This document shows, piece after piece, positions 33,142 to 42,615 of a stretch of 64,000 bases of DNA. A program made the position numbers and the translations under genes. Source of the DNA: Streptomyces omiyaensis (GTDB lineage: Bacteria > Actinomycetota > Actinomycetes > Streptomycetales > Streptomycetaceae); NCBI RefSeq assembly GCF_014650895.1, contig NZ_BMVV01000015.1, positions 144,495 to 208,494 of the forward strand, written 5' to 3'. A model generated the notes under the pieces. The model saw only the letters and a program-made list of their open reading frames with translations. It did not search any database and was not told the DNA's origin. Each line of letters begins with the position of its first letter. The first letter of the stretch is position 1.

Positions 33142-34469
33142 CGACGTACTGGCTGGAACACGCCTGGCTCGGCACCTACGCCGAGCCGGGCGTCGCCCTG
33201 GAGGCCGCCGACGGCCGGATCACCGCCGTCCGCACCGGCGTCGACGCCCCGCCGCCCGGCGCCGTCGTCCTGCGCGGCTTCACGGTCCCGGGACTGGCGA
33301 ACGCCCACAGCCACGCCTTCCACCGGGCCCTGCGCGGCACCGTCCAGGTCGGCTCCGGCACCTTCTGGACCTGGCGCGAGGTCATGTACGGCGTCGCCCA
33401 GCGGCTCACCCCGGACTCCTACTTCGCGCTCGCCCGGGCCGTCTACGCCGAGATGGCGCTGGCCGGCGTCACCGCCGTCGGCGAGTTCCACTACCTCCAC
33501 CACGGCCCCGGCGGCACCCCCTACGCCGACCCCAACGCCATGGGCGAGGCCCTGATCGCGGCGGCCCGCGAGGCCGGCATCCGCATCACCCTCCTCGACA
33601 CCGCCTACCTCTCCGCCGGCTTCGGAGCCGCCCCCGAACACCACCAGCTCCGCTTCTCCGACGGCACCGCCGAGCGGTGGGCCGAGCGGGCGGGCGCGCT
33701 GAAGGACCGGGACGGCGTACGGATCGGAGCGGCGATCCACTCCGTCCGGGCCGTCCCCGCCGACCAGCTGTCCACCGTCGCCCGCTGGGCCGAGGAGCGG
33801 CGGGCGCCCCTGCACGTCCACCTCTCCGAGCAGACCGCCGAGAACGAGGCCTGCCACGCCGCCCACGGCGTCACCCCGACCCGGCTCCTCGCCGACCACG
33901 GCGTCCTCGGCCCCCGCACCACCGGCGTCCACAACACCCACATGACCGACGCCGACATCGCCCTCGTCGGCTCCACCTCCACCGGCACCTGCATGTGCCC
34001 CACCACCGAACGCGACCTCGCCGACGGCATCGGCCCCGCCACCGCCCTCCAGAAGGCCGGCTCCCCGCTCTCCCTCGGCAGCGACAGCCACGCCGTGATC
34101 GACCTCCTGGAGGAGGCGCGCGCCATGGAGCTGAACGAGCGGCTGCGCACCCACATCCGGGGCCACTGGACCGCCGCCGCGCTGCTCCGCGCCGCCTCCG
34201 CCGACGGCCACGCGGCGCTCGGCTGGTCCGACGCGGGCGCCCTGGAGCCCGGCGCCCTCGCCGACTTCACCACGATCGCCCTCGACACCGTCCGCACGGC
34301 GGGCCCGCTGCCGCGCCTCGCCCCGGAGACGGCCGTCTTCGCCGCGAGCGCGGCCGACGTCCGCCACGTGGTGGTCGGCGGCCGCACCGTGGTCCGCGAC
34401 GGCGTCCACGTCTCCGTCCCGGACGCGGCGGGAGCCCTGGCGGACGCGATCGCCGCCCTGCGGGACTGA
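33132..34469 (+). CDS. hutF: Formimidoylglutamate deiminase
   Basis: This amidohydrolase-superfamily enzyme removes ammonia from N-formimidoyl-glutamate to give N-formylglutamate. The metal-binding NAHSHAFHRALRGT motif is followed by FWTWREVMYGVAQRL, typical of HutF. The other metal and catalytic segments are PLHVHLSEQTAENEACH, VHNTHMTDADIAL and LSLGSDSHAVIDLLEEARAMEL. There are 445 residues from GTG at 33132, overlapping the upstream gene by 10 bp. Its presence shows that this organism uses the formylglutamate branch of histidine breakdown. Confidence 0.94.
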   Translation: MPLTTYWLEHAWLGTYAEPGVALEAADGRITAVRTGVDAPPPGAVVLRGFTVPGLANAHSHAFHRALRGTVQVGSGTFWTWREVMYGVAQRLTPDSYFALARAVYAEMALAGVTAVGEFHYLHHGPGGTPYADPNAMGEALIAAAREAGIRITLLDTAYLSAGFGAAPEHHQLRFSDGTAERWAERAGALKDRDGVRIGAAIHSVRAVPADQLSTVARWAEERRAPLHVHLSEQTAENEACHAAHGVTPTRLLADHGVLGPRTTGVHNTHMTDADIALVGSTSTGTCMCPTTERDLADGIGPATALQKAGSPLSLGSDSHAVIDLLEEARAMELNERLRTHIRGHWTAAALLRAASADGHAALGWSDAGALEPGALADFTTIALDTVRTAGPLPRLAPETAVFAASAADVRHVVVGGRTVVRDGVHVSVPDAAGALADAIAALRD

Positions 34470-34517
34470 CCCCGGCCACGGCCCGCCCACCCCCCACGCC
34501 CCTACCGGAGAGCACCC

Positions 34518-35687
34518 ATGACGACCACGGTCATCACCCACATCGGCAGCCTGGTCACGAACGACCCCGCCGTCGGCGAAGGCCTCCTGGGCCTCGTCGA
34601 GGACGCCGCCCTCGTCCTGGACGGCGACCGGGTCGCCTGGGCGGGCCCCGCCGCGCAGGCTCCGGCCGCCGACCGCCGGGTCGACGCCGGCGGCCGCGCC
34701 GTCCTCCCCGGCTTCGTCGACTCCCACTCCCACCTCGTCTTCGCGGGCGACCGCACCGCCGAGTTCGACGCCCGCATGTCCGGGCAGCCCTACCGGGCGG
34801 GCGGCATCCGCACCACCGTCGCCGCCACCCGCGCCGCCACCGACGCCGAGCTGTCGGCGAACGTGGCCCGCTACCTCCGCGAGGCCCTGCGCCAGGGCAC
34901 CACCACCTTCGAGACCAAGTCCGGCTACGGCCTGACCGTCGAGGACGAGGCCCGCGCGCTGCGCATCGCCGCCGAGCACACCGACGAGGTGACCTACCTC
35001 GGCGCCCACATCGTCTCCCCGGACTTCGCCGACGACCCGGCGGCCTACGTCGACCTCGTCACCGGCGCGATGCTGGACGCCTGCGCCCCGCACGCCCGCT
35101 GGGTGGACGTCTTCTGCGAGAAGGGCGCCTTCGACGGCGACCAGGCCCGCGCGATCCTCACCGCCGGCAAGGCGAAGGGCCTCCTGCCGAGGATCCACGC
35201 CAACCAGCTCTCGTACGGCCCCGGCGTCCAGCTCGCGGTCGAGCTGGACGCGGCGAGCGCCGACCACTGCACCCATCTGACGGACGCGGACGTGGACGCG
35301 CTGGCCTCCGGGAACACGGTCGCCACCCTCCTCCCCGGTGCCGAGTTCTCCACCCGGGCGCAGTGGCCGGACGCCCGCCGCCTCCTCGACGCGGGCGTGA
35401 CGGTCGCCCTCTCCACGGACTGCAACCCGGGCTCCTCCTTCACCTCGTCGGTGCCCTTCTGCATCGCCCTCGCCGTCCGCGACATGGGCATGACCCCCGA
35501 CGAGGCCGTCTGGTCCGCCACCGCCGGCGGCGCGGCGGCCCTGCGCCGCACCGACGTCGGCCGCCTCTCCGCCGGCGCCCGCGCGGACCTCGCGTTCCTC
35601 GACGCCCCCTCCCCCGTCCACCTGGCCTACCGGCCGGGCGTCCCGCTGGTGTCGGAGGTCTGGCGCGCAGGCGTCCGCGTCGCATGA
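34518..35687 (+). CDS. hutI: Imidazolonepropionase
   Basis: HutI hydrolyses 4-imidazolone-5-propionate to N-formimidoyl-glutamate, directly before the HutF step. The 389-residue amidohydrolase has the metal motif VLPGFVDSHSHLVFAGDR, TFETKSGYGLTVEDE and THLTDADVDAL. The metal Asp lies in VALSTDCNPGSSFTSSVPF. The C-terminal AGARADLAFLDAPS is also typical of the superfamily. It begins 48 bp after hutF, still in the same orientation, and ends the operon. Its ATG has CGGAGAG upstream. Confidence 0.95.
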   Translation: MTTTVITHIGSLVTNDPAVGEGLLGLVEDAALVLDGDRVAWAGPAAQAPAADRRVDAGGRAVLPGFVDSHSHLVFAGDRTAEFDARMSGQPYRAGGIRTTVAATRAATDAELSANVARYLREALRQGTTTFETKSGYGLTVEDEARALRIAAEHTDEVTYLGAHIVSPDFADDPAAYVDLVTGAMLDACAPHARWVDVFCEKGAFDGDQARAILTAGKAKGLLPRIHANQLSYGPGVQLAVELDAASADHCTHLTDADVDALASGNTVATLLPGAEFSTRAQWPDARRLLDAGVTVALSTDCNPGSSFTSSVPFCIALAVRDMGMTPDEAVWSATAGGAAALRRTDVGRLSAGARADLAFLDAPSPVHLAYRPGVPLVSEVWRAGVRVA

Positions 35688-35710
35688 CGCACCGGCAACC
35701 CGGTGGTGCG
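35688..35710 (+). terminator. Weak hairpin after hutI
   Basis: CGCACC (35688-35693) and GGTGCG (35705-35710) form a 6-bp stem immediately after the hutI stop codon, with possible inner GG/CC pairs. Confidence 0.4.
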
Positions 35711-35772
35711 CACGGGGCCGTTGAGTAGCGGTACTCATGTGGGCGGTCGGGTCCCGCCCGCATGATTCCGGC

Positions 35773-36540
35773 ATGCCCACTCCGCAGCGCCTCCTCACGA
35801 CCGTCGCCCTGACCGCCGCCGCCCTCGGCGCCCTGACCCTGACCGCCTGCGGCACGCAGGGCGCCGCGGGGAAGCCCGCGCCGGCGGCGCTGTCCGCGAC
35901 GCCGTCCGCGACCCCGTCGCCCCGCATGCTCTCCGGCGAGGAGCTGGAGAGGCACCCCGACCCGACGGTGCGGGCCCAGGCCGTCGCCATCCGCATCACC
36001 AACACCTGCGCCCCGGGTACCGCGAGGGAGCTGCCCCCGCTGCCCGCGGTGACCGACCTCGCGGAGGAGGTGAAGGGACCCCCGGGCGGCGAGCAGCCGC
36101 CGGTCCCCGCCGAGCCGCCGGTCCCCGCCGAGCCACCGACCCCCGCCGACGTGCCCGTCCCGCTCCCCACGGACCTGCCCGAGCCGCCCGGCGTCGACGC
36201 GCCCGCCTCCTACGACGAGGTGCCCCTGGACAAGGTCGACCGGTGCGCCGCCGACGCGCACGCCGACCGCGTCCGCGCGGCCTTCGCCGCCGGCCCCCCG
36301 GCCGACGAGGCCGCCCTGCGGAAGGCGCTGGCCGGCGCCGACTACCTGCCGGAGAACGTCCACCGGATGCCCGGCGGCGGCGCCCTCCGGGTCCGCGTCG
36401 ACCTCCGCGACCTCTCCCCGAACGACAACCTGGCCCTGGAGGTCACCGCCACCGCCGGCGGCGTGCGCGTCGACGCCTTCGGCGCCCCGACCGGGCGCGA
36501 CCGGGAGATCACCGAGATCCGCCGCACCGGCAGGACCTGA
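35773..36540 (+). CDS. Secreted lipoprotein of unknown function
   Basis: This 255-residue lipoprotein has a signal sequence with lipobox LTLTACG (Cys ~24). A Pro/Ala/Ser linker and a Pro-rich repeat (PPVPAEPPVPAEPPTPAD, ~113-130) follow. The C-terminal domain includes RCAADAHADRVRAAFAAG, YLPENVHRMPGGGALRVRVDLRDL and LALEVTATAGGVRVDAFGAP. ATG at 35773 places the signal peptide at the N-terminus. The upstream in-frame extension from 35737 is unlikely. The function is not recognisable. It lies between the hut operon and the polysaccharide locus. Confidence 0.8.
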   Translation: MPTPQRLLTTVALTAAALGALTLTACGTQGAAGKPAPAALSATPSATPSPRMLSGEELERHPDPTVRAQAVAIRITNTCAPGTARELPPLPAVTDLAEEVKGPPGGEQPPVPAEPPVPAEPPTPADVPVPLPTDLPEPPGVDAPASYDEVPLDKVDRCAADAHADRVRAAFAAGPPADEAALRKALAGADYLPENVHRMPGGGALRVRVDLRDLSPNDNLALEVTATAGGVRVDAFGAPTGRDREITEIRRTGRT

Positions 36541-36697
36541 CCGCTACGCCCCCGGCGCCCGCCCCCGCCCCACCCGTGCTCCGGTCACCCTCGTCCCCCT
36601 CCGTGATCCAAAGGGCGAGTATGCCTGCCGGGGAGGGGTTCGGGCCGGTACCTTCCTGTCCAGAAGGTGCTCGGGGGATGACCGGGGGGTCGGCTAG

Positions 36698-37789
36698 GTG
36701 AGTGCGTGGCGGGTGCGGGTCGTGCGGCCGGGGGAGCTGGGCGAGCGCGAGATCGAGGCGTGGCGCGAGCTGCGGGCCGGGTCCGGTGCTCCCGCGAACC
36801 CCTTCATGGAGCCGGAGTTCACCCTCGCCGTCGGAGCCGTACGCCCCCGCTCGCGGGTCGCCGTCTGGTGGGAGGGCGACGAGCCCGTCGGCTTCTTCCC
36901 CCACGAGAAGGGCCCGTTGGGGCGCGGCCGGGCCATCGGCTTCGGCGTCTCCGACAGCCAGGGCGGCATCTTCCGGCCCGGACTGCGGCCCGGCGCACGG
37001 GCGCTGCTCCGCGCCTGCGGCCTCGTCCTCTGGGAGTACGACAACCTGGAGACCGGGCAGCCCGTCTTCGAGGGCGCCGCCGACGAGTCCTTCGCCTCGC
37101 CCGTCATCGACGTCGGCGAGGGGTACGAGGCCTACGAGGCGCTGCTGCGCGTCCAGTCGCCGAAGTTCCTCAGGACCACCCTCGCCAAGGACCGCAAGCT
37201 GGCCCGGCAGTCCGGCGCCGAGCTGCGGTTCGTCTTCGACGAGCGCGACCCGGCCGCCCTGCGCACCCTCATGGAGTGGAAGTCCGCCCAGTACCGCAGG
37301 ACCGGCCGCGGCGACCGCTTCGCCCAGGAGTGGATCAGCGCCCTGGTCCGCCGGCTCCACGAGCAGCGCGCGCCCGGCTGCTCCGGCGTCCTGTCCGTGC
37401 TGTACGCCGGGGACCGCCCCGTCGCCGCCCACTTCGGCCTGCGCTCGGCGACCGTCCTGTCGTGCTGGTTCCCCGCCTACGACCCCGCGTACGCCAAGTA
37501 CTCCCCGGGCCTCGTCCTCCATCTGCGGATGGCCGCCGGCGCGGCGGAGGCGGGCATCGGCATGCTCGACCTCGGGCGCGGCGCCGCCGAGTACAAGGAC
37601 TCCCTGAAGACCGGCGAACTCACCGTCCACGAGGGCGCCGTCACCCGCCCCGACCCGCGCACCGTCCTGCACCGGCTGCGCCGCGAGCCGGTCCGGGCGG
37701 TCCACGCCTACGTCCGCGAGCGCCCCGCCCTGGCGGCCCGCGCCCGAGAAGCCCTGAACACCGTCGCCCGCCTCAAGGGCGACCGGTAG
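36698..37789 (+). CDS. GNAT-fold acyltransferase (CelD/BcsL type)
   Basis: This 363-residue protein resembles the Acetyltransf_6/CelD family, two-domain GNAT proteins often found in polysaccharide loci. Landmarks are NPFMEPEFTLAVGAVRPRSRVAVWWEGDEPVGFFPHEKG, SPKFLRTTLAKDRKLARQ, RTLMEWKSAQYRRTGRGDRF and HFGLRSATVLSCWFPAYDPAYAKYSPGLVLHLRMAAGAAEAGI. The last segment is typical of the family's acyl-CoA site. A GTG start is used with only a weak ribosome binding site. It is the first gene of a seven-gene plus-strand set and probably decorates a surface glycan, by inference. Confidence 0.83.
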   Translation: MSAWRVRVVRPGELGEREIEAWRELRAGSGAPANPFMEPEFTLAVGAVRPRSRVAVWWEGDEPVGFFPHEKGPLGRGRAIGFGVSDSQGGIFRPGLRPGARALLRACGLVLWEYDNLETGQPVFEGAADESFASPVIDVGEGYEAYEALLRVQSPKFLRTTLAKDRKLARQSGAELRFVFDERDPAALRTLMEWKSAQYRRTGRGDRFAQEWISALVRRLHEQRAPGCSGVLSVLYAGDRPVAAHFGLRSATVLSCWFPAYDPAYAKYSPGLVLHLRMAAGAAEAGIGMLDLGRGAAEYKDSLKTGELTVHEGAVTRPDPRTVLHRLRREPVRAVHAYVRERPALAARAREALNTVARLKGDR

Positions 37790-37818
37790 CCGCAGGTGTA
37801 CGTCCCTGGGGGAACCCC

Positions 37819-39096
37819 GTGAACCAGCAGCCCGCCATATCCGTCGCCGAGCTGGAGCTCGACGCGTCCGGCGCCGCCGTCGGCCTGCGCGCCGCCCCCG
37901 GCGCCCCCGAGCCCGTCCCCGGCGAGGTCTACGCCCTCGTCCGGGTCGACGGGCGCCCCGCCGCCACCGTCCTCGGCCGGTACGAGGAGGGCGAGGACCC
38001 CGCCCGGGTCCTCGCCGCGCTCGCGGCCGCACGGCTCGCGGAATCCGCCGCGCCCCGCGCCGACGCCGAACGGCTCGCGGCGGCGCGGGGCCCGGCGGAG
38101 GACGTCGTCCCGCCCCGCGCCTCCGTGGTCGTCGCCACCCGCGAGCGCCCCGCCTCCCTCGCCCGCGCGCTCGACTCGCTGCTCGCCCAGGACCACCCCG
38201 ACCACGAGCTGATCGTCGTCGACAACGCCCCCGCCACCTCCGCCACCCACGACCTGGTGACGACGGAGTACGCGGGCCGGGTGCGGTACGTGCGGGAGGA
38301 CCGGCCCGGCCTGGCCGCCGCCCACAACGCCGGGGTCGCCGCCGCCGGCGGCGAGGTGCTGGCCTTCACCGACGACGACGTGATCGCCGACCCGCGCTGG
38401 CTGGGCGCGCTCGCCGCGCCCTTCGCCGCCGATCCCGGGCTCGGCTGCGTCACCGGCCTCATCCTGCCCGCCCGGCTCACCACCCCCGCCCAGATCCTCC
38501 TGGAGTCCCACGGCGGCTTCGCCAAGGGCTTCGCGCCCCGGCTGTACGACCCGGCCCGGCCGCCCGCCGACGAGCCGCTGTTCCCGTTCACCGCGGGCAG
38601 CTTCGGCTCCGGCGCCAACATGGCCTTCCGGGCCTCCGCGCTCCGCCGCGCGGGCGGCTTCGACCCCGCCACCGGCACCGGGACCCCGGCGAAGGGCGGC
38701 GACGACCTGTACGCCTTCGTCGCCGTCCTCGCCGCCGGGCACCGGCTCCGCTACACCCCCGACGCCCTCGTCTGGCACCACCACCGCGAGACCTGGCAGG
38801 ACCTGAGGAACCAGGCGTACGGCTACGGCGCCGGTCTCACCGCGTACCTCACCGCCACGCTGGTCCGCCGTCCCGCCCTGCTGCCCGCGCTCCTCGCCCG
38901 GGTGCCGCGCGGCCTCGCCCACGCCCGGACCATGACGGCCGGACGCGGCGCGGCCGACGGCGACGGCGTGCCCGGCGAGCACGGCACCCGGCACCACCCC
39001 TGGCCCACGTCCCTCTCCCGCCTCGAACGCCGCGGCATGCTCTACGGCCCCGTCGGCTACCTCAAGGCGCGTCTCTCCCCGGGAGCCCCCCGATGA
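37819..39096 (+). CDS. Glycosyltransferase family 2
   Basis: This 425-residue protein has a ~100-residue N-terminal extension followed by a GT-A fold. It starts PRASVVVATRERPASLARALDSLLAQDHPDHELIVVDNAP. The nucleotide/metal motif FTDDDV is near residue 184. SFGSGANMAFRASALRRAGGFDP and the acidic KGGDDLY motif follow. There is no clear transmembrane helix, although the C-terminal region includes a semi-hydrophobic stretch (TAYLTATLVRRPALLPALLA) that may bind the membrane. It transfers a sugar from a nucleotide-sugar donor onto a glycan or lipid. The sugar is unknown. Its stop codon overlaps the next ATG. Confidence 0.92.
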   Translation: MNQQPAISVAELELDASGAAVGLRAAPGAPEPVPGEVYALVRVDGRPAATVLGRYEEGEDPARVLAALAAARLAESAAPRADAERLAAARGPAEDVVPPRASVVVATRERPASLARALDSLLAQDHPDHELIVVDNAPATSATHDLVTTEYAGRVRYVREDRPGLAAAHNAGVAAAGGEVLAFTDDDVIADPRWLGALAAPFAADPGLGCVTGLILPARLTTPAQILLESHGGFAKGFAPRLYDPARPPADEPLFPFTAGSFGSGANMAFRASALRRAGGFDPATGTGTPAKGGDDLYAFVAVLAAGHRLRYTPDALVWHHHRETWQDLRNQAYGYGAGLTAYLTATLVRRPALLPALLARVPRGLAHARTMTAGRGAADGDGVPGEHGTRHHPWPTSLSRLERRGMLYGPVGYLKARLSPGAPR

Positions 39097-39902
39097 ACGG
39101 CGCCCCCGCGCACACCCGCATACCGGTCCTCCTCTACCACCCGGTGATGGACGACCCGCCGTCCTGGATCGCCGAGTTCACCGTCACCCCGAGGCAGTTC
39201 GCCTCGCACCTGGACGCCGTCACCGGAAGCGGCCGCACCCCCCTCACCGTCGGCGCGCTCGTCGGCCACCTCGCCGCCGGCACCCCGCTGCCGCCCCGGC
39301 CCGTCGTCCTCACCTTCGACGACGGCTTCGCCGACCTCGCCGGGCCCACCGCGGAGGCGCTCGCCGCCCGCGCGCTGCCCGCCACCGCCTACCTGACCAC
39401 CGGCGCCCTCGCCCCCGGCCGGCCCTGCCTGCTGCCGCCCGCGCCGATGATGACCCTGGACCAGGCCCCGCGCCTGGAGGAGTACGGCATGGAGGTCGGC
39501 GGCCACACCGTCAGCCACCCCCAGCTCGACACCCTCCGGCCGGCCGCGCTCCGCTCCGAACTGCGCGACTCCAAGGCGGAGCTGGAGGACGTCCTCGGCC
39601 ACGAGGTGCGCCACCTCGCCTATCCGCACGGCTACAACAGCCCCGCCGTCCGCCGGGCCGCGAAGGCCGCCGGCTACGCCTCCGCCGTCGCCGTCCGGCA
39701 CGCGCTCAGCTCCCGGACCGACGAGCTCTTCCGGATCGCCCGGCTCATCGTCCGGCGGAGCCACACCGCCGCCGACGTCGAGGCCTGGATGGAGGGCACG
39801 GGCGCCCGCTCCGCCCCGTACCCCGACTCGCTCCCCACCGTCGGCTGGCGCCTCTACCGCAGGGCCCGGGCACGGGTGAAGGGGCCCGAGTTCGCGGGCT
39901 GA
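39093..39902 (+). CDS. Polysaccharide deacetylase (NodB domain)
   Basis: This 269-residue enzyme of carbohydrate esterase family 4 has RIPVLLYHPVMDD, the metal/catalytic TFDDGF motif, the zinc-binding GGHTVSHPQLDTL and LAYPHGYNSPAVRRAAKAAGY. It removes N-acetyl groups from a polysaccharide substrate. There is no signal peptide, so it may act in the cytoplasm on lipid-linked intermediates, or its export route is not visible. ATGA overlap with the glycosyltransferase shows coupling. It supports the idea of a deacetylated exopolysaccharide. Confidence 0.93.
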   Translation: MNGAPAHTRIPVLLYHPVMDDPPSWIAEFTVTPRQFASHLDAVTGSGRTPLTVGALVGHLAAGTPLPPRPVVLTFDDGFADLAGPTAEALAARALPATAYLTTGALAPGRPCLLPPAPMMTLDQAPRLEEYGMEVGGHTVSHPQLDTLRPAALRSELRDSKAELEDVLGHEVRHLAYPHGYNSPAVRRAAKAAGYASAVAVRHALSSRTDELFRIARLIVRRSHTAADVEAWMEGTGARSAPYPDSLPTVGWRLYRRARARVKGPEFAG

Positions 39903-40014
39903 GCGGTTTTCCGGATCGTCAGGAATCGTCGCCGCGGCGGGAGTTGTGCCACCGCGCAGAACCGAAGTACGTTCCCTTGCTTCGTCACAGGGGACCGTGG
40001 GGGGAGAGGGCTTC

Positions 40015-42048
40015 GTGCAGCACGACCAGGAGTCGAGAGCGGTGAGCGAGGGGACCGGGCCGGACGGCCGGGAGCAGGGGGCGGCCACGGCCACGGCCGA
40101 CACCGCGCCACCCCGCCCGGAGGAACCGGCCGGCACCCCGGATGATCCGGCCGGCGCCGCGCCGCCCCGCGCGGAGGAACCGGCCGGCACCCCGCCCGCC
40201 CCGGAGGATCCGGCCGGCGCCGCGCCGCCCCGCCCGCCCGCGGGCACCGCCCGGGGCCTCGCCGCGCTCCGCGGCCCGGCCGCCCTCGCCCTCGCCCCGC
40301 TGCTCGTGGCCGCGGCGCTCTGGCTCTGGTCGCTGTCCCGGATCGGCTTCCGGAGCATCGACGAGTTCGGCCTCCTCGACCGCTTCCCGGTCTCCTTCTA
40401 CGCCTCGCTGGTCGTCCTCACCCTCGGCTTCGTCCTCACCCTCCGCCGTGCCGGCACCGCGCCCGCCTGGCCCGCCGTCTACAGCGTGGCCATGCTCTTC
40501 GCCCTCAAGGCGCCGCCCGCGATCCTCTACGACACCGTCCGCTACGCCTGGGCCTCGAAGCACGACGCGATCATCACCCGGCTCCTCGCCGAGGGCACCG
40601 TCCACCCCGGCGCCGAGCTGACCGGCGGCATGTCCGCCTACGACCAGTGGCCCGGCTTCTTCGCCCTCGACGCCGCCCTCGTCCGGGCCTTCGGCGTCGA
40701 GGCCGCCGCCTCCTTCATCAACTGGGCGCCGGTCGTCCTCGGGCTGCTCACCCTGCCCCTGCTGCTGCTCGTCTACCGCACCTTCAGCGACGACTGGCGG
40801 CTCGTCTGGACCGCCGTGTGGATCTTCCAGCTGGCGAACTGGGTGGGCCAGGACTACCTCTCCCCGCAGGGCTTCTCCTACCTGCTGTACCTGACCGTCC
40901 TCGCCGTCGTCGTCCGCCACTTCGTGCGGCCCGGCTCGGCCGGACCGCTGCGCGACCGCGCCTTCCTCGACCCGGCCGCAGCCGCCGTCCCGCCGGCCAC
41001 CACCGCCCGCCGGCGGGCCGTCGCCGTCGTCCTCCTGGTCCCGGTCGTCGCCGCCGTCAACGCCTCGCACCAGCTCACCCCGCTCATGCTCTGCATGACC
41101 CTGGCGGCGCTCTGCCTCACCCGCCGCTACCGCAACCTCGGGCTGCTCGCCGTCTCCGGCGCCCTCATGCTGGCCTGGTACCTGACCATGGGCCGGGAGC
41201 TCTTCCTCGGCACCCTCGCCACCCTCCGGGAGAAGCTCGGCGACCTGCTCGGCAACTCCCGCCCCGGCTTCGCCGGCGACCCCACCGGGCCCGGCCCGGA
41301 GCTGGTCGGCAACGCCAACGTCCTGATGATCCTCGTCCTCGGCGGGCTCGCCGTCGCGGCCGTCCTGCTCCGCCGCCGGCTGGCCCGCAGCGCCCTGCCG
41401 CTGATCCTCGCCGCCGGCGCCTCCGCCCCGCTCGTCGCCGTCAACGACTACGGCGGCGAGATGATCTTCCGGGTCTACCTCTTCGGCCTGCCCGGCGCCG
41501 CCTTCTTCGCCGCCGCCGCGATCGTGCCCGCCGCCGGGGCCGCGAGCCGGGCCGCGCTCGCCGCCCGCCGGGCCGCCGTCGTCGCCCTGCCCCTCGCCCT
41601 GGTCGCCATGCTGGCCGGCTTCCTGCCCTCGTACTACGGCAAGGAGGGCATGCACTACGTCCAGCCGGGCGAGATCGAGCTCACCCGCCGCGCCTTCGAC
41701 CGGGCCCCCGAGGGCGCGCTGGTCCTCGCCGCGACCGGCGCCTTCACCGACGCGTACTACCGCTACGACCGCTACGAGCGCTGGTTCTTCACCGAGCAGG
41801 AGGTCGACGAGAACCTGCGGATGCTGAAGGACCCGGCGGGCTACCTCGCCGGCGGCATCCCCGCCGGGCGCCCCGCCTACGTGATCCTCACGCCCACCCA
41901 GGCCGAGGCCGTCATCGGTGAGGGCTACCTGCCGCCGGGCGGCTTCGCCACCCTGACCGACTCCCTGAAGAAGTCCCCGCTCTTCGCGGTGGTCGAGGAG
42001 AGCCGGTTCGGGGTCGTGCTGCGCTACCGGCCCACCACCACCGGCTGA
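40015..42048 (+). CDS. Large multi-spanning membrane protein, putative glycosyltransferase/polymerase
   Basis: This 677-residue membrane protein has a ~75-residue cytosolic N-terminus made of repeated Pro/Ala/Glu units (PPRPEEPAG, PPRAEEPAG, PEDPAGAAPPRP). Roughly 12 hydrophobic helices follow, starting ALALAPLLVAAALWLWSLSRIGF. The short extracytoplasmic C-terminal domain contains YYRYDRYERWFFTEQEVDENLRMLKDP. The layout resembles membrane glycosyltransferases or O-antigen polymerase-like proteins, but no DxD or ligase motif is certain. GTG at 40015 has GGGGAGAGGG upstream. Its place between glycan-modifying enzymes suggests a role in polymerisation or transfer. Confidence 0.75.
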   Translation: MQHDQESRAVSEGTGPDGREQGAATATADTAPPRPEEPAGTPDDPAGAAPPRAEEPAGTPPAPEDPAGAAPPRPPAGTARGLAALRGPAALALAPLLVAAALWLWSLSRIGFRSIDEFGLLDRFPVSFYASLVVLTLGFVLTLRRAGTAPAWPAVYSVAMLFALKAPPAILYDTVRYAWASKHDAIITRLLAEGTVHPGAELTGGMSAYDQWPGFFALDAALVRAFGVEAAASFINWAPVVLGLLTLPLLLLVYRTFSDDWRLVWTAVWIFQLANWVGQDYLSPQGFSYLLYLTVLAVVVRHFVRPGSAGPLRDRAFLDPAAAAVPPATTARRRAVAVVLLVPVVAAVNASHQLTPLMLCMTLAALCLTRRYRNLGLLAVSGALMLAWYLTMGRELFLGTLATLREKLGDLLGNSRPGFAGDPTGPGPELVGNANVLMILVLGGLAVAAVLLRRRLARSALPLILAAGASAPLVAVNDYGGEMIFRVYLFGLPGAAFFAAAAIVPAAGAASRAALAARRAAVVALPLALVAMLAGFLPSYYGKEGMHYVQPGEIELTRRAFDRAPEGALVLAATGAFTDAYYRYDRYERWFFTEQEVDENLRMLKDPAGYLAGGIPAGRPAYVILTPTQAEAVIGEGYLPPGGFATLTDSLKKSPLFAVVEESRFGVVLRYRPTTTG

Positions 42049-42162
42049 ACCCGCCACCGGCCGGGCCCGCCACCGGCAGACCTCGCCACCGGCCGGGTCC
42101 GCCCCGCCGCCCCGACCCCGCCGCCCCGCCCGCACCGACCCGACCGAAGGAGCCGGCACACC

Positions 42163-42615
42163 ATGGCCCGCCCACGCCTGACGACCCCGCTCGCGCGCAG
42201 CAGAGCCGCCCTCGCCGCCTCCGGCTGGGTCGCGCTCGCCGTCACCGCCCTGCCCGGCGGCTCGCCGCTGCGCTGGATCCCCGTCCTCGCCTTCGTCGGT
42301 CTCGCGCCCGGCCTCGCCCTGCTGCTCCCGCGGCCGGCCGCCCCGCGCCCCGGCGCCGGCCTGGAGCTCTTCGCCTTCGCCGCCCCGCTCAGCCTCTCCC
42401 TGGCCACGCTCACCGCCACCGGGCTCTTCCTCGCCGCCGCCTTCTCGGTCGGCGCCTTCCTCGGGATCCTGGCCGGCTTCGTCACCGTGGCCGCCCTGCT
42501 GCCCGGCGTGCCGCTGCCCGCCGCCGGCTCCGGCCCCGAGGAGCCCGGGCCGGACGCGCGGCCGGCCGGCACCGCCTTCCGGTTCCGCGAACGGGGTCGG
42601 GACGGCACCGGGTGA
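42163..42615 (+). CDS. Small membrane protein of the polysaccharide locus
   Basis: This 150-residue protein has about four hydrophobic helices (AALAASGWVALAVTALPGG, WIPVLAFVGLAPGLALLLP, LELFAFAAPLSLSLATLTATGLFLA, AFSVGAFLGILAGFVTVAALLPG) and a Pro/Gly/Arg-rich tail. Similar short proteins often accompany large membrane glycosyltransferases and may be accessory subunits, which is inference. The final codons overlap the GTG of the next gene. The 114 bp before it are a Pro-codon-like GC-rich repeat stretch without a gene. Confidence 0.72.
   Translation: MARPRLTTPLARSRAALAASGWVALAVTALPGGSPLRWIPVLAFVGLAPGLALLLPRPAAPRPGAGLELFAFAAPLSLSLATLTATGLFLAAAFSVGAFLGILAGFVTVAALLPGVPLPAAGSGPEEPGPDARPAGTAFRFRERGRDGTG

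Noticed and set aside
36706..37818. Long N-terminal extension of the GT2 glycosyltransferase
   Set aside because: This part overlaps the acyltransferase gene in another frame and is Arg-rich. The true GT2 start is the GTG at 37819.
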